64,000 bases of DNA from Megalonaias nervosa (GCA_016617855.1 JAECUM010004922.1:36241-100240); one strand, 5' to 3'; numbered from the stretch's first letter, positions 37,043-49,379 are shown. The notes: generated by a model not told the origin, from the sequence alone. Numbers and translations: made by a program.

Positions 37043-37539
37043 AAAAAATCGAAGAAGAAAGAATGGAACATGTAGAGCACGAAAAAGAAATACAATGCAA
37101 AATTGCTATAGGTCATTGGATAAGTAAATTATACGAAAAAATAAAAGATCACGAGTGTAAAATGTTTGATACTAGCTATGGTATCACACAAAACGTTTCT
37201 GACATTAGAAAGGCTTCAACAGAAGATATTTATAGACTAAAAACCCTCTTAGAAAAAATACGAATTGACAATGCGGATAACGCCGAGGAAATTGCAAACC
37301 AAAGAAATAATGATAAAATTATCGGGTTGTATAACGGGTTTCGACATGGCATTATTGTCGGGCTTTACATTAAAATTATTAGTAATATACGGGCTAATAA
37401 AGAAGGTTTTGACAACTACAGAAAAAAATTAGGTATACTAGCAAAAATTATTGACGAGAAACGAGAAGAAGAAAGATGTGTCTATGGTGTTAAAGTGTTT
37501 ATATCAAATGCTGAATGGTTGACCGACTTATTTTGTTGA
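37039..37539 (+). CDS. Unknown 166-aa protein, probable continuation of the coil protein
   Basis: Open frame without an early ATG (it begins at a TTG; the first ATG is at about 37063). It is Lys/Glu-rich and helical (IEEERMEHVEHEKEI), with a more hydrophobic middle (GLYNGFRHGIIVGLYIKIIS). It overlaps the previous frame within an A-rich tract. The likely reading is one ORF split by a single-base slip, as in the equivalent E2 gene. No known domain is visible. Confidence 0.5.
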   Translation: MKKIEEERMEHVEHEKEIQCKIAIGHWISKLYEKIKDHECKMFDTSYGITQNVSDIRKASTEDIYRLKTLLEKIRIDNADNAEEIANQRNNDKIIGLYNGFRHGIIVGLYIKIISNIRANKEGFDNYRKKLGILAKIIDEKREEERCVYGVKVFISNAEWLTDLFC

Positions 37540-37989
37540 TATCATCAGCATATTTCACTTTTATGTGAGCTAAATTATTTTCTACCAGTATTCAGGTGAC
37601 AAATAGACGAAACCAAAAATTAAATTCCACTTCAGTATGCAAAGCCTTTGATGATACATCTAACCACATAATATTTTTGAGGCACTATTTCTCTAGACAT
37701 ATTGAAATGCTTGAAGAGGCGTTCACGAGCAAACACCGATATGTCCCATGAATTTCTTTTAGCTGATTGTGATTTGATTCTTACGATATCAAAGTTTTTG
37801 TAATCGTTAATATGAAATTGATCGATAGTGTCTGCCCACGTTACAACTAAGGCTAGTAAATAACATTTTCAACATCGTTAATAAAATCAGACCTCTTTCT
37901 CTAGAAAGTGTCTCACTTAAGCCAGACGTATTTCATAACAAATAACAACAACAGTAACAACAATAACAACAACAGCAACAACAACAACA

Positions 37990-38063
<74 letters not shown>

Positions 38064-39290
38064 CTAGTGTGAATTTGATACAGAGCATAATCTTTCTAAG
38101 CTTTGCAATATTAGACACATAAAATCATATACAACGACAAGATTGCAAAAACAAAAAACATGAAATAACAAAACAAAAACATACTGACACTAATTAGGTA
38201 AGTAAATATTATTAATCTTTAAATCTCTTCTTGAAGTCGAAATTGGTGAGTTTTAAAAGCACCATTGAATGAGATCATAGTCTCCTTGTGTCCATGATCA
38301 ATCGAGAATTCGTTCCACGTGACTGGGCAATGGTACGCAAAAGAACGGTGTCCATGACTTCATTTTAATAGTGGGAACAATGAAAACATGAATGACGGAA
38401 GACTAGCTTAAGTTTCTAGATGGGGTGTACACATGAGTGAGATCAGATAGGTATCTTGTCTGAAGTCAGTCAACAAAATGTAGCATAGTGAACAGATTTT
38501 GTGTTTGATTTTGGATCGAACGGTCAGGCTGTAGAGGTTACAGAGCAGGGGAGAGGTAATAAATACTGAGACGAACCCGATAGAAGTCAATGAAAATAGT
38601 CCAATCTTGAAAGTACTAAGGAACACACAAGTGTTTCAGTGGCATAAAAAAAAGTTATTATGGCGCTGGTGCGTCTCAGCTCCAGATATTCTGCATTGCA
38701 TATGCTAAGCAAATGTTGGTGTAATGAGAACTGCTGTTTCACACTGACTCTTTGAATTTAATGTTGGTATTACTGATGCTTATTGTTTGAGATAATAGTT
38801 AAGAATGAGGAAGTCTTTGCGTGGTGGCTATGGTGGCATCTGGCTTTTCACCTGCAGCTTCTTACATGTCATCCATGACTTCACATTGGAAATGCACTTC
38901 TCTCTATGCCTTGGCTGGTAGTCTCAAATTCAGTTGGGTAGTTCGATTTGGTTTACCTGTCAAAGGTTAAAGGAATATTCGCTTTGGGTAAATATTCCCG
39001 CAAGAATTTTTGCGCCGAGGATAAACAGACATCTAACTAGCACATTGGTACGATTTTGTTGAGAAAGTTGGATATTTTCATTTAGGCCAATTTCTCGATG
39101 ATATTTCATTTGCAGTGTCCTATTGTTCCTAAAATGTACGTTCTACATAGTACCACTCATTTGAATCTCCAGCTGAGGTGAAATGGTTCCCAGGTGTTGG
39201 TCTTGATTCATCGAGAATGTAGCACTTCAGATAGTTTTAAAAATCAACACTTCCTTTAACTTATTGAATTACAAATATTTTGCATTTATA
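37540..39290. other. Non-coding region with a trinucleotide array
   Basis: Apart from the AAC/AAT arrays (37939-38061), I see no supported feature here. Confidence 0.45.
37939..38061. repeat. (AAC)n then (AAT)n array
   Basis: Imperfect AAC units from 37939 pass into a clean AAT array from 37991 to 38061. Confidence 0.95.
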
Positions 39291-39373
39291 GGTTACTGCA
39301 TTTGAATGGGAAAATATGAACGAGTTTTTCGGATGGAAATGAGTTCATATTTTCCCATACAAATGCAGTAACC
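39291..39373. repeat. 83-bp inverted repeat (hairpin)
   Basis: The left arm GGTTACTGCATTTGAATGGG... (39291-39321) is matched by its inverse ending ...ACAAATGCAGTAACC (39343-39373), with one mismatch over 31 bases and a 21-base loop. Confidence 0.9.
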
Positions 39374-39980
39374 ATTTTACTATATGCTCGTTTTCTTTTT
39401 CTACCTAAGGCTTAATTATATCAACAAAAATACATTACAAGAAACAAAGTAACCGAATGTATGCCGTATTCCAAACTAAATACACAAGCGCAGATTCATC
39501 ATTACACAACAACATTATTAATGAGCACATAACTCCGTCCAGATAAATTTGAACTTAGTCGCGCTAGACATAATTTTAAAAAGAAAATAGCCGTTTTGTC
39601 TACTTAAACTTGAAACTGGAGTCATATTGTGAATGAATGCGCATTGCAACTTTTCCATTTGATCTGGAATAAATAAATTTTGGTATTTTTGTCGATTCTA
39701 TGAAATTTCGTGATTATGGACTGGAATTATCTGTGCCAATTCTACACGAAGTACATCGGATTCCAGCAGCGTGTTGACATCTGCAAACGTCTTTCTGTTC
39801 TGTCATTGACTGTTTGAAATCATAATGTGGGAAAAATATGAAGTCTTTCAGTGCAATATGAAGTGCGCGTGAGTGCAATATCGTAAATAAGTGCATGATT
39901 CTGACAATGTAAAGTTAACGGTGAAAACGATGAGTATATAATAAGTCAGGATATAGATTACAGTTTGGATTCGACACCCA

Positions 39981-40097
<117 letters not shown>

Positions 40098-40140
40098 CAT
40101 ATACTAAAAATAACATGGCATTTAAAGTGTTGGTAGAAAG

Positions 40141-40177
40141 CAATTTGATATACCAATACTATTGGTATATCAAATTG
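40141..40177. repeat. Perfect 37-bp palindrome
   Basis: CAATTTGATATACCAATA, one base, then its exact inverse TATTGGTATATCAAATTG. Confidence 0.95.
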
Positions 40178-40692
40178 TGATCCGCCCATGCGCAATAATG
40201 CGCATATATAAACATTCTTGCTACCGTCTGCAGTTGGTTCTAGACCCATGATGAATATCCACACATTAATCATCAGTGATGTATGAAAATAACGATAAAA
40301 GGTATTAATAATCCTCTTTTTTCTAAATGAATTTAATATGGTACACATTGTCATCACAATCCTTTCTGATTTCTGTTCCCCCTCCCCTCCCAAGCATAAC
40401 GGACAAACTACGCAGAAATGTGGAGTGAGAGAGAAAATGAATTTGGGCCGATTAAAACCTTGGCATAGAAATTACACCAAGAACCTACAAGAATATGGTT
40501 CGTCGTAACGATACTCGTGCACTTTCCTTGCGATTTATCTACAGTGTTTATCAATGATAAAACTGAGCTGGTTGGTGAGGAGTTCATTCACTTGGTCAAT
40601 ACACAGCTGCATGTAGCAAATCTGAACTCCGTTCAAAAGGCAAATATATGTATTTGTATGTGATATAAATAAAATATATGTACAGTATGTAC

Positions 40693-40793
40693 ACTGTATT
40701 AATGATATACCACTCGTATAAATTTTTCATTAAAAGGAACTCGAGAAGCCTCGTTGAAAAATTTATACATCTCGTGGTGTATCATTGATACAG
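40693..40793. repeat. ~100-bp hairpin repeat, MITE-like
   Basis: The left arm (40693-40729, ACTGTATTAATGATATACCA...) and right arm (40755-40793, ...TGGTGTATCATTGATACAG) are inverses with a few mismatches. The loop includes CTCGAG. It abuts a TA array, as many MITEs do. Confidence 0.8.
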
Positions 40794-40798
40794 CGTAA

Positions 40799-41899
<1,101 letters not shown>

Positions 41900-42491
41900 T
41901 TTTAAAATTAGGCTTTCACCTTTTTTTAATCCGAGCTGTTTCTTATTTGTGCTCGAAACTGTCTGTGATTTTCCATTTCCACCAGCATCATCTCAAACTC
42001 AGCCGCACTGTTTATTTTATCCTCGATTGCTACTGAATACAGATTACTGTTTGAATTCAGACTGCTTTGTGTGGCCCCAACCAATTCGGAATAGACGCGA
42101 ATTCCTGAATGTAGTTGTATCTAATTAATTTGCTAGCACCACCAGAGATGCCAGTTACTATTGATATAGCTCCGACAATAATATCGATTGGTGCACCTAC
42201 AATGGCTGTTGAGACCGTAATTCAAGTTACACCAAGACCCACCGTCGTTGTCGCAGAAAGACCGCAAATAGCGTCTACGATCAAACACACGCGTTTGTAT
42301 TTTACGATCAGCGCATTTCTCTTGGTGATTTCATTTCGCAGCTGTTGCTCCGAATCGATTATTTTGTCACGTCGGTAAGATTGAGAGTCCTTCGGAATTC
42401 TTCTATTAATAATATAATCGCTTATTTTAGTTGCACGCAGGCGGACCTTGTTCGATCTCATCATGACGCTCACGCCGGTACACACATGCAC
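41900..42491 (-). pseudogene. Two-segment hydrophobic protein of E3
   Basis: The N-terminal part (42491-42222) is basic and ends with a hydrophobic run (VCLIVDAICGLSATTTVGLG). After a frame change comes STAIVGAPIDIIVGAISIVT and GISGGASKLI, a second Gly/Ala-rich hydrophobic segment. The C-terminal part resembles ISxxEFxxMxxE..Y...I-R-type endings (SAAEFEMMLVEMENH), again in another frame. The layout matches the E4 gene at 32880-33292 and small proteins common in invertebrate Polinton islands. Its function is unknown; membrane association is inferred. Confidence 0.5.
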
Positions 42492-42594
42492 CTCTAGCCA
42501 GTTAGTATTTTTACCGGCACTATTGTCATACAGTTATAAAAAAAAAAACTTGGCATCCCTCTAATTTAAAAACACACAAATTACGTCAAACCTT

Positions 42595-42938
42595 TTACAT
42601 GTACCATCGTCTTTGCCCAATATCTGTTATCCAAACAATTGCATCCTTGTTGAATAAATAGTCGAGATCGTTTTGTCTCAGCTGAGTCAATGTTAGTGTA
42701 AAATATTCAATGGTGAACATAACTGATGTGGATACATCGGTTAATGCCACTCCGCCATTGTAAAAACAATCCCGGAGGGATTTTGCACCCGGTACTGCAA
42801 GTAAACCTTGAGCGTTTTCACGTGCACGTGCGATGATTCCAAGCTGGCCTGGAGTTGGTAGTGGTACATCAGGATGATTCCAATGACCAATTTCTCCTTC
42901 TGAAAAGAGTCAAAATAGTTCCGATAATTTAACAACAT
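42595..42938 (-). pseudogene. Unassigned E3 protein with one frameshift
   Basis: A start is available at 42938 (MLLNYRNYFD). A frameshift at about 42905 leads into a clean frame of over 100 codons ending at the TAA at 42595. It includes HWNHPDVPLPTPGQLGIIAR, AKSLRDCFYNGGVALTDVST and YLFNKDAIVWITDIGQRRWY. The coding character is strong. I cannot name the family; the position between the protease and the hydrophobic protein suggests a virion protein. Confidence 0.5.
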
Positions 42939-42979
42939 GTATACATTACCCCACTAACCTTGAATTCCGGAAGTAATAA

Positions 42980-43306
42980 ATAAATATGTTCCATAAGCGA
43001 GCGCCATTAAGATATGACGTTTAGGTATATTAAAAAAAAAAACCCATCTGCATCCAAACTAACAAGAAGGCGACCACTGGATAATGTTTTCTTTGCAATT
43101 GCTTTCTCTCCTTCTTGGTTAATATTAATGCAATTCCGTCCCAAGAAGTTACTACGCGTGGCGATGCTGCCACCTTAGTATCGACAGTCTTTTATCAACG
43201 CAACCGACTCGCTGCTGTCTCTGATTCCACCGTTTTCAGTGACCTCGACCAGGTTCTTTTAGACAGCGCCTTTGAGCTTGACAGTAACATTAATAGACAT
43301 TGTTAT
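42980..43306 (-). pseudogene. Unassigned E3 protein, N-terminus next to a SINE insertion
   Basis: Begins MSINVTVKLKGAV just inside the SINE target-site duplication. It is frame-broken several times, then shows KKTLSSGRLLVSLDADGFFF (containing an A/T-run slip) and MALAYGTYLFITSGIQG. The short beta-rich start resembles small Polinton proteins. I cannot assign a function. Confidence 0.4.
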
Positions 43307-43626
43307 GTGTGTGTGTGATTTAGATTTTTAACGTAGCTTTAAAAAATTTTCAGTCATTTCGCTACGATGTCTGCAGTGTGACAGTTTATAATGATGTCTA
43401 GCACTGGGGCATCATGCCGCAGACATGTGGCATGATGTTCCACCGAGTCACATTATCCTGACACCAGGCCAGCCAATCCTAACACTAACCTCTTAATGCT
43501 GAGCGCCAAGCGAGGAAGCTGTTAGTACCATTTTTTTGAAGTCTTTGGTATGACTCGGCCGGGGTTCGAACCTGCGACCTCCGCATCCAAGGTAGACGAT
43601 CTAACCACTAGTCCACCGCAGCGGTT
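43307..43626 (-). mobile_element. tRNA-derived SINE, copy 3, with target-site duplication
   Basis: On the minus strand the tRNA-like head has an A-box (GGTGGACTAGTGGTTAGATC) and a perfect B-box (GGTTCGAACC). The family body follows, then a tail ending TAAAAATCTAAATCACAC. The 11-bp flanks GACATTGTTAT (43296-43306) and GACATTGTTGT (43627-43637) differ at one base and mark the insertion. It landed inside E3, just upstream of a gene start. Confidence 0.93.
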
Positions 43627-43644
43627 GACATTGTTGTATAATAT

Positions 43645-43990
43645 TAAAAGTACTTTATTGTGAAATGAACATATGCTTGCGGGGTTGGTGAACGCTCAAG
43701 CACACGCAACGCTTCAATAACAAGATAACCTCATATGGGACCATCAAATTGAGTTTGTATTGGTAAATGTTCATCCAAAGTGCATGGATAAATAATTAAC
43801 AACTTAACTGGCGGTGCAAGTCCATACGAGTCAAAACACAAACTATGTAGAGGTGGTACCACGTATGCGACCCAGTGAGTACAAAGCCGTATTGATGACT
43901 CCAAACTGACGATGCCAGTTTCACGTATGCGTGGCACCATCGACACAAGCCCATCTCGCATAAAAACACCATGAAAATATTATATTGAAT
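43645..43990 (-). pseudogene. Adenain-like cysteine protease (Polinton PRO), catalytic Cys lost
   Basis: Polinton and adenovirus proteases mature capsid proteins using a His/Asp-Glu/Cys triad. This frame carries RLCTHWVAYVV (His region), then LCFDSYGLAPPVKLL (acidic residue and the conserved FDS-G-PP segment), and QTQFDG before a TGA at 43731-43733. The same frame continues as GYLVIEALRVLER, matching the CG-L--L helix that follows the nucleophile in this family. The TGA therefore falls at or next to the catalytic Cys codon. The N-terminal third is missing or scrambled. It lies directly downstream of the pX-like gene, separated from the next gene by a SINE. Confidence 0.72.
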
Positions 43991-44039
43991 CTGCCATTTC
44001 GAGTAAATTAGGATTGGTCAACGGACGCGTGGCATTCTG

Positions 44040-44300
44040 CGACCTGGTAATCGGCGACCTCTGCCTGAGTGTATTCTAAGACTCGTGCCCGGTAATCGAA
44101 AGCCTTTTCCTTTTTGTACGGCTACTTTATTCAAAGCCATTCAGAATGCAATTCCGACAACCCCTCACGCTGAAGCTTTTGCAATTGCTGGAGCCGTTGT
44201 TGCCAACAGTGCTGGAATCGCTGCAAGGAATGAAAATATTCCACCGATCTTTTGCATTTGTGTCACCTCTTTCTTGGATAATTTAAGTTTGATTTTCAGT
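44040..44300 (-). pseudogene. Amphipathic pX/pVI-like virion peptide of E3
   Basis: The frame reads IKLKLSKKEVTQMQKIGGIF followed by FLAAIPALLATTAPAIAKAS and a stop at 44165. It then continues, after a frame-compatible stop, with NKVAVQKGKGFRLPG. A short basic amphipathic N-terminus followed by a Gly/Ala-rich hydrophobic run is typical of the pX/pVI-like core or membrane-lytic peptides of Polintons and adintoviruses. It sits next to the protease, which would be its expected processing enzyme. The family assignment is by pattern only. Confidence 0.55.
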
Positions 44301-44899
44301 AGTATGACATTATTATTTAAATACGTAAAAAGTTTAATTATGAATTTTCAATAGGTGCATCGATCGCCCTCATTCGGCAACAGCACCATCCAACAATAGA
44401 GTTTTGTCAGAACGTATCACAGCATAGCACCGATAACCACTATCACTGCTATCGACGCGTGCAAGAAAATACATGTCAATGACGGACTCCATGAACAACT
44501 CTAGATGTTCCAATGCAAAGTATTAGATTTGGTACAACGTACGAAAGTCTTGTTGGGAAATTTGCACACCTATGTCAACGTTTTGATGTCGGTCCATGTA
44601 CTACCACAGATTGTGATATGCACGTGCAATATGAGGAGTGCCTTCTACATAGTTACGATGAGTTTCTTCAGGTGGTTCCTGATGACCTCATTGATTCTGT
44701 TGATAGTAACTTAACTGCTTTTGATGATGTCGCCTTAATCGATTTCGAAGCGACTGAGCTGCCTGCGGGCCTAGGTTTTCTGAATTCTTGTTTCGTGGAT
44801 GTGACGGTAATCATCGAGGTAACGCTCTGGGCTGTATTTACAACCACCTGCTACTTTGGAGCATATGTTTCCCTTAAGACGCGGAGTGTCTCATTTGTT

Positions 44900-45358
44900 T
44901 CAGAACTCATCATCGGTGTATACATCATAAAGAAATCAACAAGTCCATGCGTCAGTGCACGATATTTGTCTCTGCCCATAATGTCATTGGTGGGCAACCG
45001 CTGACAAATTGATGTAGCTTCATTAATGATTTTGGGTGCGTTTTATCCAACTGATCAGCAAACTCGTTAGGATCACACAGTCCACCAGCGGCCGTTCTTT
45101 CTTTTAGTCGGCTCTCCATCTTATATTTCTTTTATGTTGCCTGCGACACTTTTGTACTTGCTCCTTAGTCCATTCAGAGTTTTGTCCCGGTGCAGGTGTC
45201 GATGGAATTGCAGGAGCTACATGTCGTTGTCGATATCGTTGTTGCTTTAGTTCCTCAGTCGGTGGTAATTGGTTATTATAATGACGCTGTCATTCAGCTG
45301 CAAATTGTGGTAGCTTATACTGGCTAAATGATACTTTTGCTGGGCTAGTATTTTCCAT
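44900..45358 (-). pseudogene. Virion protein sharing a C-terminal domain with the E2 318-aa protein
   Basis: Starts MENTSPAKVSFSQYKLPQF at 45358, then a Gln/Arg-rich stretch (LKQQRYRQRHV) with stops. It ends with CDPNEFADQLDK and, one frame over, INEATSICQRL ... DIMGRDKYRALTHGLVDFF. The E2 protein (57423-58379) ends CPNNVLADVDRLEIL ... IINEAADICKRL ... GGIMDINVYRSLINEIADD. Shared spacing and residues identify a common domain. Both proteins place it after a Gln-rich segment, and both lie upstream of the pX-like gene. Confidence 0.6.
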
Positions 45359-45719
45359 CTTGCAGGTTTGGTTTGATTGTTTCTCTTTAAGGTTTTCCTG
45401 CTGGAGTCACTCGTAATTGTTGTTCTTCATATTCAGGTGCAGCTGACACATCTACCTACGTTACAGAGATTGGTCGAGGTATTCCTGACATAGGACTTTG
45501 TTCTGCAGCGTGTGTTTGTGGTTGCATCATTGGTTCTTGTTGTAGTTTCACAGGTCGTAGTTGTAAAATATATTCTCATAACGCCAAGTCTTCTTCAGTT
45601 CATTCTTCAATAAATCCAGTGTGTGATTGATTAAAATAATTCCATCAATTACCTCTAGCTTGTTTCCTTTCCATACACACCCTGAATACCATATTAGGCA
45701 ATTTTAGGCAATTCAACAT

Positions 45720-46150
45720 TCATGTCTTTATCAAATGTCTTTGATGGTATTTTGATATTCTAGTCTTTCCAGTTACGAACTCAGGTATGTTAAGAACGAC
45801 ACGCATAGGATTTTCGAAATCGTCTGGCGAGCTAGAAAATTGAGGCGGTGTTGGCAACTCTGACTTGTATTCAGGAGCGTTTGGCAACTGCCTCTCTGAT
45901 GTTTTCATCAAGTTCACCAATGCGTTTGGCGAGTACACCAGCGTATTTTCCATGTCCTTCAACGTCTCCTTTGACAGTCTCAGGGAAACGTGTAATCATC
46001 TCTGCAGTTGATTTTGTAGCTTTTTGATATACTTTATACGTTTGGCTATCTTACGAACCGGACTAGGTGCTGCTTCTGTTCTTGTAAGAGCTGACACTTG
46101 AACGGTTGTTCTTGTAGCCTTTTTAATATGCTCGGCACGTTTAGTAATCT
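45720..46150 (-). pseudogene. Unassigned E3 coding remnant, coiled and basic
   Basis: Several minus-strand frames show coding character. At 46150-46000: EITKRAEHIKKATRTTVQVS and SPVRKIAKRIKYIKKLQ. At about 46000-45890: MITRFPETVKGDVEGHGKYA. At 45860-45720: LPTPPQFSSSPDDFENPMRV. They probably come from one Ala/Lys-rich coiled protein that follows PolB. In E2 the equivalent position is held by the KLFKP coil protein, but I see no clear shared motif. Confidence 0.4.
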
Positions 46151-46165
46151 CCGTTGTGGGTTTTA

Positions 46166-48190
46166 TCAACGGCGCAAATGCTTATTCAAACCCCGCTGTG
46201 AGGTCTTCTTGTGCGGTCTGAATCCAAAGGCAAAGCCTTCGACGTTTGTCTTGCTCAAAGACAAGATCGACGCGAATTCGTCCAAGGTTTTCCCAAACAC
46301 GGCATTGTTAATATGGATGGCTTTTGTACGCAGGTTAGTATTCTTCTGAATGTACGGGGCTAACCAAGCTTGCTGACGAAGTTCAAGCACTCGATGGATT
46401 TTGGTTACACGCATACCCAATCGCACGTGAAGTAACTGTGTTTGGTCCTAAGACTTGGTACCAGTTTGGATGTGTTTTTGTGTGTTTTGGATTTTTAACG
46501 TAGCCTTAACAATTTTTCAGTCATAACGCTACGATATTTGCATTGTGGCAGTTTATAGTCTACCACTGGTGCATCATGCCGCAGACATGTAGCATCATGT
46601 CCCACCTAGTCACATTATTCTGACACCAGGCAGACCAGTCCTAATACAAACCTCGTAATGCTGAGCGACAAGCGAGGCAGCTGTTAGTACCATTTTTATA
46701 AGTCTTTGGTATGACACGGCCGGGTTTAGAACCCGCGACCGTCCGCATCAGAGTCGGACGCTCTAACCGTTTAGGCCAACGGAGCGGTACTATTTGGTTA
46801 GTAAGAATGTATTTTGGGTTGTCATAAAATGTGTCATATCCCCATATCGACTCACGATGTTAAATTTCCATTAGACCCCGTATTGACCAATTTATTCATA
46901 AAATGGCATCTCAAGTTAAATTCTTGCTGCCGTCACACAAGTCCAAATTATCCCGTAAAATTTCATTCCTGTTGAACCCACATACGGATACGGGGACCAC
47001 TATTTACCAAGCACCAACAGCCCTTCTGATGCCAGCAGCTAATCGTTCTGTGCGTAATGTAAATACTCACGATATTTAAGACCAACTTCAAAGACACAAT
47101 TATTGTCACTGTTGATATTATGATCGTGCAAGTGTTTTGTAGATCAATACTCGCAGGATCAATCCACTGAAATCCACCAATCGGATGTGGTTGCTTCATT
47201 GTCCAGTGTAAAGATTATTCTTATCTTAATACATGATGTAACAGTTGGGTCAGCGAGGTCATGCCTGTCTACGTTTGGGTTCTTGGCACTAGCGTATCTG
47301 CGACTAGACAACGAAGTGATCGTTCGATAAACAAATTCTGATCAACGCCAGTGCGCAATTCCAGCTCACTTTTGGTTTTGGACAGCGATGCATCCGAACC
47401 CATACCCGGTGAAGAGCAGTAATGTGCGGAGTCAAGCTTGTTCACCTGTATGGCAGTATCAAGAAATTTCTCATACACATCAACGAGCAACAACATATAT
47501 AGATAATTGTAGTCACCGAGGATTTTGTACTCAGACCAAACTTTCTTTGCATGTTCGTAATCATTTTCTGGAGATACCTTTACATGACAATGATAAATAA
47601 AACACTTCGATCTGTGGCAACCGAGTTTAAGCAAATTTGTTCCAGTCGTTCATGTATTCGTATGGTCACACCTTTTTTGATCAGCAGGTCTAAATTGTTT
47701 GTACAGTATCGACGAGTGATTTTGAGGTTCTCCGCCGTCAGATTGTTCACTAACTTGTCCAAACTCGACTTTATGAACTGTGTTGGATCGCTAAAACTCA
47801 ATTGTACCTGTCGGAACGTCCAGTATTTTTCCGTGTTGCTTGGAGATTTCGCATATCGGTGATTGTGATGCCGTGGCTACTGATTGTATTATTAAGTGGC
47901 CATCATATCCACACACGTTATGAAACACTACAAGGTTTCTTTGTTTAGTTTCCCAAATTCTCAGATGTAATTACATGCCTTGTATGCATAAGTGATGTGA
48001 CAGTAATCAGGAACATTAGAACCTGGACTTTTAGTGAAAGACCTTTACCCTTTATCGTTGGACGGGCTTTGCTCTTGAGTAAAAGATTTTACACAAATCC
48101 AGCAATGAGTGGCTGCGGAAAAGTCACGAATGTTATCATCCGTCATAATCATGTCTGCTGTTGAATGGAGCTGATGTCAAATCCATTTTG
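46166..48190 (-). pseudogene. polB: Polinton-type DNA polymerase B, decayed and SINE-interrupted
   Basis: Protein-primed family B DNA polymerase, which replicates these elements. In order, the minus strand shows a Cys/His-rich region (THCWICVKSF, about 48090), then an exonuclease-like segment VVFHNVCGYDGHLIIQ (about 47920), the DPTQFIKSSLDKLVNNL segment (about 47790) and YEHAKKVWSEYKILGDYNYL with VDVYEKFLDTA and DSAHYCSSPGM (47560-47390). Next come PIGGFQWIDP and a motif A region, FEVGLKYREYLH (about 47080), and after a SINE insertion a motif B region, NNAVFGKTLDEF (46310-46270). Motif A should have Asp where this reads Gly. Multiple frameshifts exist. The YxDTD region (motif C) was not found. 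The assignment as Polinton PolB is strong. Confidence 0.85.
46476..46793 (-). mobile_element. tRNA-derived SINE, copy 4
   Basis: Minus-strand head with A-box-like GTTGGCCTAAACGGTTAG and a B-box with one change (GGTTCTAAACCC). The full body ends in TAAAAATCCAAAACACAC. It lies within the PolB remnant between the motif A and motif B regions. Its flanks (TACCAGTTTGG and TACTATTTGG) look like a worn target-site duplication. Confidence 0.9.
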
Positions 48191-48479
48191 CCGTAACTTC
48201 TGAGAAATGATGTAGTCACAAAATCATCATCATCAACATTTTCGTATTACTATAATGCTTAAGATACATTCAGGAAACTAAAATTAATACTATTTTAAAA
48301 TGAGCATAAGATAGAAATTATAGGAATTATAGATTTTATAAATACAACAAAACATATTTGGAAGGTTCTCTTTCCAGCGAGTGTCAATGATGGAGAAAAC
48401 ATTTCAAAGAAACTTTTATCTTGTTATTTGGAAAAGGATTTAATATAAGTTATTAGATCGTATTTATGTTTCACACCCA

Positions 48480-48615
<136 letters not shown>

Positions 48616-49266
48616 GATTGACGTAGACTTTCCACTTTGAATCATAACAAATATGCTGATTCAGAAGTAACTGATTTCGATTCGTCACATTGACTAAGAA
48701 CGCATACATGAAACCATACGTACAAGCATGGCAGCTGCTTACAGCTGATAATGTTGATTGCTGCATATTTGTTTTTGTTTATATATGGGAATAACACGTA
48801 GATGCAAAATAAAAGGATAACAACAAAACTGAACGCTTTATATACTTCTTTCTCTTGTAATAAAAAATTAATGATATATAAGCGGATTCAATCAAATCAT
48901 AAATATTAAATCCTTAAAGAGATGGAAAAATAAACATTGCATTCATCAAAATTTTAAATTATAACGGTAGAAAGTTGGAAGTTGCATGAAAATAAAATAT
49001 TAGAAAGCGAAAGAGTCTGAAGAAAGATTTTAACACTGAAATTAATAGACAACGGTACCTTATGAATGGAATAGGTACTGTACAATCACCCGATTTGACG
49101 ATCAGCAAACACGAGCATACATAACACACGTACATTTTACGTTATAAGATAAAAGTGGACAGGAATTTAACATTCAAAATCCAGCAATTGAACGCAGGCA
49201 AAGATGCGAAAGATAGACCCCCAAAGGGCTACGCCTCTCTTTCTTACTGTATAGCCATTCTTATTG

Positions 49267-49379
<113 letters not shown>

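Larger units (their letters stand above)
32700..37540. mobile_element. E4: Polinton/adintovirus-like island with a fibre-type gene
   Basis: Compact block of closely spaced genes. Minus strand: two-segment hydrophobic protein, 317-aa protein, 94-aa protein, fibre-like protein. Plus strand, divergent from the fibre: packaging ATPase, KLFKP coil protein, 166-aa protein. The ATPase and the coil protein tie it to the other islands. Termini are not recognisable and I see no polymerase, capsid or integrase, so it is a fragment or a segment of a larger element. Confidence 0.7.
41900..48190 (-). mobile_element. E3: decayed Polinton/adintovirus-like element with DNA polymerase B
   Basis: All recognisable genes lie on the minus strand. 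Reading leftwards they are PolB (48190-46166), an unassigned region (46150-45720), a virion protein with a domain shared with E2 (45358-44900), a pX/pVI-like peptide (44300-44040), an adenain-like protease (43990-43645), two unassigned proteins (43306-42980 and 42938-42595) and a two-segment hydrophobic protein (42491-41900). Two SINEs are inserted. Every gene is broken by frameshifts or stops. No termini, integrase, ATPase or capsid were seen. Confidence 0.78.

Noticed and set aside
43540..43626. Possible tRNA gene (A-box and B-box)
   Set aside because: It is the head of a SINE with body, tail and target-site duplication, and the cloverleaf 3' half is missing.
44505..45004. Plus-strand 163-codon ORF inside E3
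   Set aside because: Every supported E3 gene is on the minus strand and part of this region encodes the E2-shared domain on that strand. The plus frame is open and looks reasonable, so it is kept here as a doubt rather than called.
47388..47862. Plus-strand ORFs within 47.4-47.9 kb
   Set aside because: Antisense of the clearly recognisable polymerase B sequence.
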